Assembly: GCA_948099385.1 (NCBI GenBank)
Contig: CANUEZ040000168.1
Span: 5,557,001 to 5,621,000 of the forward strand
Direction: 5' to 3'
DNA: 64,000 nt
Origin: Fasciola hepatica
Lineage: Eukaryota > Platyhelminthes > Trematoda > Plagiorchiida > Fasciolidae
In this document: piece after piece, positions 39,591 to 50,300 of the stretch
How positions within the stretch are numbered: position 1 is the stretch's first letter
Layout: every line of letters starts with the position of its first letter
The notes under the pieces: model-generated
What the model was told of the DNA's origin: nothing
Seen by the model: the letters and a program-made list of their open reading frames with translations, nothing else
Database searches by the model: none
Translations under genes and position numbers: made by a program

Positions 39591-40696
39591 ACATTTAAAC
39601 TAAGCTACCTCCATTGCAGAGCACCGATGAATCGACTCATTGCTAATATTTACCCGTTGTTAATCTTGGTTCCACGGCAGCTTCTACAGGCTAGAAATTT
39701 TTCAGCGTTCAAGATACGCAGTCCAAGCGATCGAGCTGGCCCGCTGTGAGCCCTAAAGGATTTTTCGATAACTTGCCTATTGAGAAGCGTAAAAGTAGCC
39801 CGGTGCAGAAAGCAGTCCAGATGGGCTGGGACACATCTCCAAAATTTCCTCACGACTTAAAATACATACTACATATTTTTCCTAGAATAATAAAGCTTAC
39901 AAACCAAATCGTCTCCGATCGTTCTCATATTGTGAAAGGCCTTGGTTTTGTCATTCTTAGAGAAACGTTGCGGGAACTGAAAGCCAACCTTCAGTAATAC
40001 TTCGTCTGGTCAAGGTTAGCGTGGACCCATTGGACGGACCAGTTGGTCCGTCTTCGGATATTATGCGACGGGGGGGGGGAGAATTTGCTGGCCATAATGT
40101 AAAGCATTCGGTTGCTATTTTCTGAGAATTTCTGCTACCACGGTTTCCATTGTATTCAGTTATACGGGCATGCTCCTGTTCAGAATTGTGGCGAGCTGCC
40201 TTAGCACGGGAGAGAGAACGGTACCTGTGGGAGACTCTTGACTCTCCAATACAAGTAGGTGGGTGACCTTCGTGGATGTTCTGGGAGATCCTGACCAACG
40301 AGCGGTACAACCAACTGGTCGCTATCACTTCCGTTTCTTGTAGCTCATTAGCTAAGGGGGTAAAAAATGAGATCGGTCCCCTATGGTCGTTGTCCACGGT
40401 CTCTTCGAGCTCATCGACTTGAACTTTTCGTCCCGTATTGGGTATTCAATGAACAAGTGAGCTAAATTTCACCAAAAAAGTAGTAAGCAAGATTTTTATT
40501 GAATTTCTGGTTTGAACCCAATATATGCCAGCAGGGACTGAGAAAACAAGTAGTTTATCGACCTAAAAGTCACTGTTAGAAGGACATGGGAATGGAGTAC
40601 TTGGGGTTTCTCTCAACTGAGGGAAAAGTCATCGCACTTCATTGGGCAGCTACCTCCCGCGTAAGCTGGTCAGCCCTCGACTCAAGGGATGCTGCC
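39591..40696. other. Unassigned DNA with small inverted repeats
   Basis: Holds a perfect 9-bp inverted repeat with a 2-base centre (GACGGACCA, 40033-40052) and a ten-base G run at 40070-40079. The minus strand is open for 146 codons (39957-40397); I recognise no domain in it. Confidence 0.5.
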
Positions 40697-40730
40697 CCGA
40701 AGCAGCACGACCATCGCCTGAGAGTTACCG

Positions 40731-40807
40731 GGACGTCACCTGAGTGTTCTCCGACCGTTACTTGAGTGTCTCCGTTGAAACAGAAAAGAGGCACTCAAGT
40801 GACGGTC
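40731..40807. repeat. GACCGTCACCTGAGTGTC motif cluster
   Basis: Two imperfect direct copies of about 20 bp (from 40735 and from 40753) are followed by an inverted copy (40792-40807). The second and third form a 16-bp stem with one mismatch (GACCGTTACTTGAGTG). The same motif recurs inverted at 44475-44495. Confidence 0.75.
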
Positions 40808-41319
40808 ACCGTAATTGATAAAAACGGACCCCTTTACCACCAATTATTTTCAAGTTCTTATTTAGACTTAGTACACCTTAAAATACACTTATCCCTCCCA
40901 AACAGTATACCATTATTCAAGGGTAGAAAGGAAATTCATTACCGGTGTAACAATAATCTGAACAATAATTCCGCATACATTTTTTAGCGGAATTAATTCC
41001 CAAAATGTATGCAAAAGCCCGATGTTTTAAAACAGCCATTATATTAGGAAAGTTAGTTCATATAAGCATGTTTTAAGAAACACAGTTATATTTTCTCAAT
41101 GCGATGCATTCACGTATACTGCGATTTTCAACTAACAACTGTTATTCGCTCATGTGTTCTTGCAGTTCACTTCTCAGTCTCCGGAAAGAAGTAAATGATA
41201 AAGATTTTTGCTGAACCAGGGTGGTACAAAATAAGATGATAATTTTTAAAGTTACTAATGGACTTTTCAGATGATTAGGCAAAGAATAAGAAATTAACAC
41301 TGATTGAATCATAACTGAA

Positions 41320-41608
41320 CTCAACTCCTTTGGCTTGTACAGCCACTTTTTGAAAAGGTGAATCGGTGCTCGTAACCTCATTCGATCCACACCGCTGTAT
41401 TCAACATTGTATTTTTTTCGTGGATGAAACGGATTGTAGCCCCAGAAAAATTGGCCTTAGTAACAACACTTTCAAATACGGAATAAGATAACAAACCACC
41501 ACACTCACTTTTGTATTTGCAAATGAGTATCGCCCAAGAACACCCCGCTAATTTATTTTTTGCCGAAAGCAATCCAAAGTCAATTTTCGCATAATTTGAA
41601 GCACACAT
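41320..41608 (-). pseudogene. Filamin-type repeat, decayed
   Basis: Read on the minus strand, this covers most of one immunoglobulin-like filamin repeat (normally about 95 residues). ECGGLLSYSVFES corresponds to the GAG-GGL-V-VEGP segment, and ATIRFIHEKN to the VRF-P-E segment. In the next frame KYNVEYSGVD matches the Y-V-V-Y-G strand. In the third frame DSPFQKVAVQA is the terminal GSPF-V-V motif. Order and spacing fit filamin well, but three frames are needed, so it cannot encode a protein as it stands. Filamins cross-link actin and bind membrane proteins; nothing here suggests a working gene. An alternative Ig-like family is possible. Confidence 0.52.
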
Positions 41609-42551
41609 TCATCGATACCCTTGTAGCATACAGCCCGTTCGTAACATCAGTTTTCGGTCGGTTTGTTTTGCGGCCATTTTACACGGCCCAAACATGAATT
41701 ATTACTCGGGAAATCAACGACCGGAGTAATGTACAATGCTTAGTTGGCGTTCTATTTCAACACATTAATTTAATTTATCGAAATGCCCTGAAATAGATCA
41801 TTCAATACCATTTCCTCGAAATGGGTAAAATAAGGACAATTATTCGGAAAATTATAAGAAACAACTGAGCACCGTAAAAGTTGTTTGGAAAAAGTGACGG
41901 AAAAGAACGAAGCATATCAAGTATCTCAAACGATTGGCACAATCCGCTCGAAAACCGATCGGTTTCGGAGCGGTTTGCTACAAGTGTAGTCACTGTTCCC
42001 GTGGCAACCAGGAATCGTAACTGGGAGTTGCGGAATTGTAAAAACATAAAAGGTTTCACTCTCCAATATTTTGTTCAATCTGTTGAACTCCCATGCTTTC
42101 CGCACAGGAATAATGCAATGCAACAGCTGCACCGATGCACTCGCATTGTTCGAATTTGTAAATTAAAGTATAAGGTCCTCTAATTTTCCCTGTTTCTCGA
42201 CAACACTAAATGTGAGATCATTCATCGTAGCTGCGAAAATTGAACGCAACATCCGAACTTGAACATACAGACCAAAATTTGCCCATAAGTGCTATGTTCG
42301 AAAACTCGGTCTTTAACATTAGTAATTTTCGTTACTGTTTACGTCTCATTAGGAAAAGATTGAATGACAATTTGTAATAAACTTATTCATAATCTATAAT
42401 GTCTTGCAGTGTCTCTGATGGGGGTTGACGTCATTGGTATCACTGGGTGCATTATAACTTTGAACCTTAGAAATTATTGAAATTATTAAATACGTACGTA
42501 GTGACAACTGAACACAACTCATGTTTCTACGGCATTCAACTGTTCACTTAC

Positions 42552-42840
42552 ATGTCGAACACCAATAACATTCAAAGTGAGTCTACGTCCAGAACCAAGT
42601 TCACTCCGAAGACCAACTAATTGTCGTTTCATTCCGAGACAAACACTGCTTACGTAGTCGGTGGGATCAAGGCTACCATATCCACCGGTAATACTTCAAA
42701 CGGGGAACTGCCAATATGGGGACTGCCTTGATGACCATTTCGAGAATCAACGTCACAGTGTAGCTTTCCGTTGGTTGACGGGAAAGTAAGCCGAAGTTGG
42801 ATGCAATAGCCACCTTGTGTGCATCTGTGACAGCTGTAGA
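42552..42840 (-). pseudogene. Filamin-type repeat boundary, decayed exon with splice donor
   Basis: The minus strand reads GGYCIQLRLTFPSTNGKLHC, then SPHIGSSPFEV, which resembles the end of a filamin repeat (compare G-Y-V-V--G--I-GSPF-V). One frame over it continues ITGGYGSLDPTDYVSS and GMKRQLVGLRSEL, like the G-GL--G-VG--SEF start of the next repeat. The open stretch ends at a strong donor, CAT|GTAAGT (GT at 42550-42551). A one-base shift near 42690 breaks the frame. The MITE at 43026 sits close to its 5' side. Together with 41320-41608 and 43975-44205 this suggests exons of one gene on the minus strand, now broken. Confidence 0.45.
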
Positions 42841-43025
42841 ACCGTTTTATGTATTGCCTTTCACTTAGACCAAAATGTACATATCCACCGGTGCCAACAT
42901 TTTTCTTTCGTATTATCCTTGGTGTCGCAAGCCATGACCTCGAATCCAATGACAAATCAAGCTCTAATTGTCTCAGAGCTCGTGATATAATCCTCAAATT
43001 GGCCGTCGATGAGTGCATTTGTATT

Positions 43026-43512
43026 CCCAAGCAGCACGCTCAACGCGCCCCATTGGGCGCGTTGGGCTGCGTTGGGCTACTTCACTAGAAACTTTGGGCA
43101 GCGCTACCTGTGCCCCATTTGGGAGCACGTTGGGCTAGCCCAACGTTGGGAAAATCGCTAGAAAAGGGGGCCTTTTCTCTTCCTAATCCACCTTAACTGC
43201 CTATTTTTTAATCCGTTTGCCCATTACCCACTCTTTCGATGGAAAACCACTAACTTACCACTGATAAAAATTTTTTTTTGAAAATCAGATAGCCTCTTAT
43301 AAAAGTGGTATACTGATAACTTATAAAACATAATATGCCATTTTTGTAACACAGATATATCTTAATAAATGTTGTGGTGCTTTCATTATTACATTTCTTG
43401 TAAAATTTCACGAACATCTGTGTAATTTTTGAAGGCGTATGTTACGAGTCATTTTAAACCCCAACATTAGTCCAACGTCCCCTCAGCAGCGTTAGGCATT
43501 GTGCTGTCTGGG
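43026..43512. mobile_element. MITE-like inverted-repeat element (487 bp)
   Basis: The terminal CCCAAGCAGCAC (43026-43037) pairs with GTGCTGTCTGGG (43501-43512), 10 of 12 matching, and AACGC/GCGTT lies just inside both ends. The left half is dense in TTGGGCT/AGCCCAA words, including a perfect 20-bp palindrome at 43127-43146. The right half aligns with the copy at 27668-27855. No coding capacity. Target duplication is unclear (TT or TTA-like flanks). Probably a non-autonomous DNA transposon; the superfamily is not assignable. Confidence 0.72.
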
Positions 43513-43974
43513 TTACAGCTTGCTTCACAACACCCCTGGCCAAGGAAATAACCGGAAAATATAAATTTACAAACCCACTTACATTCGGCAAGCGTACTTG
43601 TTAGTTTGCTCGGTATCTTAAATTTAACTTCTCTAACCCTGAATGATAATTCTGTTGAATATATTGCTGATCTCCATGAAACTTACCATTCGTGAAAATG
43701 TTTGCAGCCAAATCAGTTGATGCCGATGCAAGTGGTATTACCCTTCATGTTCTCATAGCTATTTATATTTAACAGTTCAGTATGCATTACGTAACAACGG
43801 TACAGGTAATAACGATATGACTTGTTGCTCCGCAACTGGTACATGTGAGTTCTTCGTTTTTTCAGCACTGGTAATGTCATCAATTAAATCATCTAGCTCG
43901 TAACTTGTTGAACCGGAACAGTGGCTTGAAAAACTGTAACAAACTTCATAGCAGTGAACTTTTTACATCATCGT

Positions 43975-44205
43975 TCCATGCAAGGGATGAATTGAAATCG
44001 GCCGTATCAACCCTGTGGACTGCGATCTAATTCTTACACCTCCATATTGCGGTTCTAAAATAGCCAAGCAATTCAGGGTGTTTTTCCATTTATAGATGTA
44101 GAGACACGTGAGAATGAGTCGTATATATCCACTGAAGAACCGCAAAAATTGGCTAAACACGGCACACTGTCCAACAACCTTACCGAAGCCGTGACAACGA
44201 ATAAC
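43975..44205 (-). pseudogene. Filamin-type repeat, decayed
   Basis: VIRCHGFGKVVGQCAVF (about 44155-44205) resembles the conserved start of a filamin repeat (KV-C-GPGL--GVVGQ-A-F). Another frame gives VSTSINGKTP, like the V-V-GP/GK strand. The first frame returns with LEPQYGGVRIRSQSTGL, like the DG-Y-V-Y-PT-G segment. As in the two segments downstream, the pieces alternate frames. It lies 5' of them on the same strand, which is the order expected for exons of one multi-repeat gene. Confidence 0.42.
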
Positions 44206-44462
44206 CAATGCCAACATCCGGCGGTCATAATGGGAACCCATCAAAACAGATGGAATATCTAAGTTCATAATTCATAGTTAACTGGACCATAAATGTCAAT
44301 ATTTGTCATCATCATGGTCTTCGGTCGTGAAATATTAGCGATTAAAAATTCAGAAATGAGGCTTAACTGAGACTCTTGCCGGAACTTTTTTACACTTATG
44401 ATAAATTCTCCAGTGCTTCTAAAGATTTTGATTGTTTTTGGAGTATTGCAGTGATTTTCTGC
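44206..44462. other. Unassigned DNA
   Basis: No gene or repeat recognised. Confidence 0.5.
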
Positions 44463-44504
44463 GACCGTCCCCTAGGGGACACTCAGGTGACGGTCGAGTG
44501 TCCC
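44463..44504. repeat. Interleaved inverted repeats
   Basis: GACCGTC (44463-44469) pairs with GACGGTC (44489-44495), and GGGACACTC (44476-44484) pairs with GAGTGTCCC (44496-44504). The order arm1, arm2, arm1', arm2' is that of an H-type pseudoknot or of two alternative hairpins. It contains the inverted copy of the motif found at 40.73-40.81 kb. Confidence 0.7.
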
Positions 44505-44876
44505 TTTGTGCTGCCTGGGCCGGTCCACGTTCCGCTTGCTCCGTCGGATGCATGCGGCTGAGGACTGAATACGAAAAGTGGGTCGATAACAGAGCACCAG
44601 CAAAGATAATACTAAAATCTCTCAACTATCAGGTCTCGCGTGACAGACTAGATGTTTTAGTGCGCTGGCCTAATGAGACGATAGGCCTAGGACGAGGTTG
44701 ATAACCCCAGTCACAAATCGAATGATCTTTAGTTATTAGTCAGAAAACCGAAGTCGAACCACAGAAATATTATCACGAGCCCACAGAGAAAATAACCCTG
44801 AACAAGAAACGATTAGGGAGGATTCACAAGAGCGTGTGCCTTATTAGCGGCTGAACCAGGAACAGCTTGTTTTGGA

Positions 44877-44945
44877 CCCAAGCAGGACGCTGTCCTAACC
44901 TTGGGGCAAACCTGGGGCTAACCTCAAGCTTGTCCCAAAGCTGTT
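44877..44945 (+). repeat. Possible further end of the CCCAAGCAG element
   Basis: CCCAAGCAGGAC (11/12 to the 43026 terminus) is followed by TTGGGGC- and GGGGCTAACC-type words. No matching right end was found. Confidence 0.35.
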
Positions 44946-45739
44946 TTAAGGAAAAATGGTAAAATTTGGCCATCAAACAGCTAGGATTATGGCTACATGT
45001 ACGTGATTTCTCATTAAAAGGTGCTATTTTTATGAACCATTTTGTTTTATCATGTCACTGTCAGCCGTGACCTTGACATTATCCTTCAGTTGTGGTTCTC
45101 CCCGCTACATAATTTTCTGGTGCGCTTTCTCCGACAGGCAAGTTTCACACCTCGACTATGAGATTAGTTCAAACCGTGTTCAACACATCCGCTACAGATA
45201 TGTTTGTATCCGTACTCAGTAGTGCACCCCAGGATAGCCCAAAGCTTCGAAAGCTACATTGAGTAAACTTGGGGTCGGACCTGAGGAAAGCTCCAGGCAG
45301 GATGTCCTTGATGCCTCATGCGTATACAGTCGTTTAAGTGACCGACTATTAGTTCATCACTCAGTGGCAAAAATATATATCCATTGTGAGTTAATAACCT
45401 GCAATTAAGTAGGCGTACTTATCTGCATCTATATACCTGTAGCCATAGGTATATCAGTGTCTGTAAGTGTGTACGGATATTTTTGTGCTTTGTATAAATA
45501 CTAGATTTATAATAGAGTAATAAGTACTTTTGTGTTTATCACATCCCTGTCTTCACTATGGATAGCTCACATCGACCATCCCAGTAAGTGGCAAAGTTAC
45601 CGTTAGAGTAAGCTGGCACTAAGTGCTCTACCGTACGCTGAATGCGGAGAGTCGTCTATGTGGACGCATCGGCATTGCTGCCCTAAGTTGGAAAGGAACG
45701 AGCTTCGGGTTCCTAAAAGGGGAGCTTTGAACAGTGGGA
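44946..45739. other. Unassigned DNA
   Basis: No gene recognised. The stretch 45360-45540 is AT-rich with short TATA-type repeats. If the LINE remnant at 45740-46140 extended further 3', its RT would lie here, but nothing matches. Confidence 0.5.
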
Positions 45740-46140
45740 CTGGGCTCCGACAGGCAGTTTTTTACGGTGACAGAAGTAATCAGCAGGCTGTTGGGGTCCA
45801 ACCCTCAGAAGAAATTCCCTAGTGTGGGTTATAGATGAGGATGGACAGGGGTTTCAGTGCAAATGGAGAGAATTGTTGACTCGGCTCTGATAGCCTGATG
45901 GATAGGGATAGAGTGAACGGTCATTTGCCACTCTTTTGTGCTCGGGGCCTGAAAAAGTATGCAGAACGTAGGCAAAAATGTCGGAAACCCTGTGAGTGAA
46001 TGTGAGATCTAGTGTTGGCTTTTCTAGTAGGAGTTTTACCGCACTGCACTCAACCCCCAATTTCAGCGTAGGGGACAAATTCAGCAGGTAAAGAGGTACT
46101 TTTAGGGGAGGCCAGTTTCAGCCGAGGTGCTGAACTTTAT
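45740..46140 (-). pseudogene. Decayed copy of the 58-63 kb LINE (endonuclease 3' part)
   Basis: The minus strand matches the ORF2 of the LINE at 60.9-61.4 kb, block by block. GKTPTRKAN equals VKTPTRNAN there. TLDLTFTHRVSDI equals VLDLIFTHSFSHI. VNNSLHLH then a stop equals VNNSVRLNW (TGA for TGG), and PQQPADYF equals PQQAADHF. The terminal nuclease motif reads GPEH, where active enzymes have SDH. There are frameshifts and two tryptophan-to-TGA changes. Nothing before or after this piece of the element is recognisable nearby, so it is a short truncated relic of the same family, in the opposite orientation. Confidence 0.8.
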
Positions 46141-47011
46141 TTTGTATATACCTAGTCGTCATTTTTGAAGCCGATAACTCTGGATCCACGGTTCACAGAA
46201 ACTGGTTCACCCATAATGCTGGGTGTGTTGGCCGAAGACTTCTACTTTTCAGGCTTACTGAATCTTGCTGTGGAAAGGTGGTTTGCCGTAAAGGATGCTG
46301 GCATACGAGTTTTTGATATTGAAGATTGAATCTCCCTGTTATGCGGTAACGCATAAGGATAGGGTAATTACCCTAAATAGTGTCTAAACACACGGGCTTA
46401 AATATAGCCCGACTGAAGTTGTGGGACTGTTATATTTGGAACGGTTGGAACATATGAATCGCTGCTCGTAGAAAATGAGATTGACTTGAAATGTTATGGT
46501 ACGACTTTTGTTTGAATGCGTGCCACAAGGATATATAAGCGTTGTGATCAAGGTTGGCTCCGTCATTGACCGCGGTGGCTGCTGGTGCTGCGGGCGCGGC
46601 TTTGGTCGGTGGTTCTGCGGCATTTTATCGCTTTGGTCGCGATACGCAGGAGTTTTTCAGAATTTGTAAATGATTTTCGGGTTTTTCAGAGAGAAACTTC
46701 CACTTTTCTCTATATTTATGATAGTGTAGTAGCCGTTGGCTGTATAATCCACCAGAATGAGTAACAGTTATCGCGCATGTTTGAAAGATGCGCCAAAGGT
46801 AGCTTCTTCCCGCGCCCGGACGTTTGGTTTACACCAGTGACCCTATCTCCTCTGTTATAATGCGCGCCTTGTACGTGAGTCCCTGCCTACGGAACATTAC
46901 GCTACATTCCATGCGTTTGTGGAGCTTATGATTTTTCCATACTTTTGTGTGAATTTCACCCCGTTTAATCCATTTTACATGGTTTTTGGCGTCGAGTAGA
47001 GGAACTCAATC
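46141..47011. other. Unassigned DNA upstream of the Gag relic
   Basis: Could include LTR and leader sequence of the gypsy element whose Gag begins at 47012, but no LTR boundary or primer-binding site can be shown. A GC-rich block of GGT/GCT-type codons lies at 46570-46640. Confidence 0.4.
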
Positions 47012-47330
47012 ATGGTTGCTTCTGAAATGGAATATTCAGAAAACATTTCTACTTCCCGACAAGTCAAGGACTACGTAGAACGATTCGACACTTGGTTTTT
47101 GACCCAAAACCATTTGGAATTCGGGGAGTGAACAGCATTTCTTCTCCATTTTATTGAGAAAGATGCATATAATCTCTTGAAAAATTTGTCTTGTCTGGAC
47201 CCACTCATCAGTTTAGCATTCGACAAGGTCGGCATCATGAGTTTACAGCATTCCAAGCCCGTCAACTTCGTTGTTGCTTGAACAGCCAACTTTTACTGCC
47301 TTACTAGACTTGAAAACCACGCTGGGCCTA
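47012..47330 (+). pseudogene. Decayed LTR-retrotransposon Gag (Ty3/gypsy-like)
   Basis: The frame starts at ATG 47012. YVERFDTWFLTQNHLEF is the conserved N-terminal Gag motif (the FD-W---N). TAFLLHFIEKDAYNLLKNL matches the K-A-LL--IG-D-Y-LL-NL segment, and HSKPVNFVVA matches H--P---V-AER, followed by NFYCLTR. Two in-frame TGA stops, at 47129-47131 and 47279-47281, both fall where the family usually has a charged residue, so they look like single-base decay. The rest of Gag and all of pol are missing. It is not contiguous with the gypsy pol relic at 22.7-24.0 kb and need not be the same family. Confidence 0.68.
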
Positions 47331-50300
47331 GAAATCCGAACACATCGGTGATCTATGACATAATACCGCTCCCAAGACGCCAGTGACCTGATATCGCTCT
47401 GGATAAGGGGTTTTCACACCGTGCAAACTAGCCAACCCTCCTTCATCGCATCTACAAAACTTTTGACGGTCCACCCCACTCGTTCCACATGGTAGCATAA
47501 ATATAAAAAAACACCAAAATATCGGAACATATCATGATATTTCATCAAATATTTTCTTCGTCACTTTTGTTTCTTTCCTTGTATCAATGCTAAAAACTGC
47601 CACTCTAAAGGCTTCGGCTGTCTCTATAGGGGTGCAGCCCTAGTTCTCTCCAGGCGCAGATGTTTATTTGTGAATCCTGCGAATTTCAGTCACATATCTA
47701 CGGATCCATTTTTTGTTTTTTCCACGGTGATGTTTCCAACATTCCAGGCTTTCCTCGTCAGGTTATGATAATATAAGCCACAGCTTGATCATCATTTTCT
47801 GATTCCTTTGACTGTTCCACATAATCAACTTGAGTCGTCATCCCCTCAATATTGTTCGCTTCATCGTCGCATGCATTGACTCGTCTGTTTTCCACAAAAA
47901 AGCCCCTGTCTTCATGTTCGTAGATGACCCCATCCTTGGTCTTCTCACAGCTCAATGGGAAACTGATTCACATTTGCCGCGTAGACCTGTATCATTCTAT
48001 CGCATATGAACTCCTTCCAGTTTCACCGTAACGATGTTAAATTTGCTGCTACCGTTCTGTAAATATGTGCAAATCTTATTTATTACCGTAATGCAATCTT
48101 ATCATGCCTCCGCGCCTGTGTGCTGACCACCATCGATAAATATACCTGCCACCACTATTAGTGGGAAGTTGGGGTTGGGACAGAAGTGGCCAGGTGTGTA
48201 AAAAGTTGGAGGATCATAAGCGGTTTAGGAAAAAGTGAGTGGGGGAGAGGGATACTAGAAGTCGTGAAACGGGATACAAATCCAGCCTTAGAATTTCTAC
48301 CAGTTTATGTAGGTTGCTGTTCGTGATCAGGCGGTGACCGGTCAAAAGGGGGTACTAGGGGAACCGGTAAAGGCCTGCTGAACTTGCTATTTGGTGAGTT
48401 GGTGTTAAGGGCAATAAGGGACATAGGGCTGCAAAAGATGTGGATTGTCAGTGCTCCGTGTGCCATCAAAAGAAGGGACAGAAAGCAGAAATGTAAAAGA
48501 CAAGATAAGGAGATTCGTCGCAGAAGCGTAACTTAGACAGTTACGCAAAATCATAAAACCGAAGGTGTCAGGTGAAGATGGGGAATGGATCAGAATACTG
48601 ACACCCGTAGGGGCACAGGCTCATCATTCAGGGTGTGTAGGTTGACAGCTGTAGTGTTTTCGATGAATTGAGCATTTTATCAAAAGTTGGCCTAAGTGGC
48701 GTTCCAGTGGGATTTATATGAGGCTTGGAAAGGCAAACGTGGGGGTACTCAAACTTGGCTGATCTAAGCGTGGTTCGATTGGGTAATTAACAGTATCGTT
48801 TTAGCAAGAACGGCGGTTGATAACACGTAATGAAGGCCCAGTGAACCGGTGGGGACAAGCCTGGCGAAGAATCATGGTGAGACCAGCATCGAGTTTTGAA
48901 TTTGGAGCTGAGATCAAGGAGTGCGGGTTCGGTTCTGAGGTATTGTGCCCTTTGAAGCGTGCTATCTGAGAGCTGAAGCCCACAGAAACTGAATCGACTG
49001 GAGGATAAGCCAGATAAGGGCCTTCTCGGGGAGTGAGACCGGGAAAGGAAGGTGATCCAGGTCTAGGTCAACTCGTTGCATTTAGACTGCAGAGGGTGTT
49101 TGTTCGGTCGATGAAATCCTGCTCACACGCAATTCCCGTTCCAAGTGCCCGGGCCACTAAGCCCCATGTGCATGTATGAAACACCGGTGCTTTTAAACAA
49201 TTGAGGTACTTTCCCTTGAAGAGATGTTTTACATAGCACTATCTTGATATATTTACAGAGGAAATTGGCACCCATTATCATCATCCTGAGTTTGCTCCAA
49301 GCTTCGGTAAATAAGTAGCTTCATGAGCCTGTACTTGAGCCCTCGGAGTGCTTTATGTTGGCTTAGGTGAAAAGTCGGCTGACTCAGTAGGTGCAAGCCC
49401 CCTGGTTGCCTGAGGTCTTCGATTAAGCCGCCCGTTTTCAGATGGAATTCTAATAACTTCGGTTTTCACTGGGCTTTGTGAGATCAAAGCCAATCCTTTG
49501 TCCAGAAAGTCACTTTCTTGGCTCTTTTCCACAGCTCCCAATACTGGGTTTTCGAGAAGGTAGATGAGGCTCCACTTTCCAGGTATAGAGATTGGTAAGC
49601 TTTATTGGGGGCTTGCTAAATCATTATTTCGTTAAGCCTACCTGGCTGAAAGGATTTTGTGTTGGAAATCTCGCAGAAATTGAACTCTCGTGGTTCGACT
49701 TTCACACTCACATGGCCTCGGCGAGAGCAGCGATTCAGGTGACTTAGACTGCCTTATTCTGGCATGGGCTTGATGTAAGTTGAGTGTGTTAAGCCTTCGG
49801 AGCACATTTCCCAGGGTGATTCTGTCGCAAAAGAATGTCGGTACCCAGGATTGGAAACACTGCTCCATATGGATCACCATTAGAGACTTGCATAGTGACA
49901 CCGATACCTCCACACCCCTGGATTCGACCTTGCACGTGAGCTGGCACAACTCCCGGGACGCCTTGCTGGGGTCACGGGGCTTTGAGCACAGGGTTGTTCA
50001 GGACTTACAACCCAATTCTCAAGGTCAGTCACCTTATCCACGGGTCCCATTACGTCGCAATCTTCGGTCTAGATTTTGAGTGGTGACTCGGATCGGCGTT
50101 TATCCATTTCTTACGCTTTTCCTCGTTAGAGGCACCTGCCACTCAGCCACCCAATAATACATACGGGGTAGGTTTTCACTTATCTCCGTATCGGAAGGAC
50201 TTCCTACCAGTGAGAAACCGTCGTCGAAGAGGAAGCCGTGGCAACAAAGTGAGCCAATTAGTTAGTGCATACAAACGAGGAGAGGGGTATTGGCCCCAAA

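Larger units (their letters stand above)
40697..44519. mobile_element. Hypothetical inverted-repeat element carrying gene fragments
   Basis: The left end reads CCGAAGCAGCAC (40697-40708). The right end reads GTGCTGCCTGGG (44508-44519), whose complement is CCCAGGCAGCAC. Both are 11/12 matches to the terminus CCCAAGCAGCAC of the MITE nested inside at 43026. Inside each end, within about 40 bp, lies the second shared motif CGTCACCTGAGTG, pointing inward at both sides. The span encloses three decayed filamin-like segments. No transposase and no clear target duplication were seen, so the two ends may instead belong to separate short elements. Confidence 0.33.

Noticed and set aside
39957..40397. 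146-codon open frame, minus strand, considered as another filamin-like exon
   Set aside because: Only a loose ISF-TPL resemblance; no GSPF-type end and no splice site.
44877..45310. Considered as a complete second MITE
   Set aside because: The left end matches but no convincing right end; GGCAGGATGTCC near 45300 does not align with the family's right terminus.
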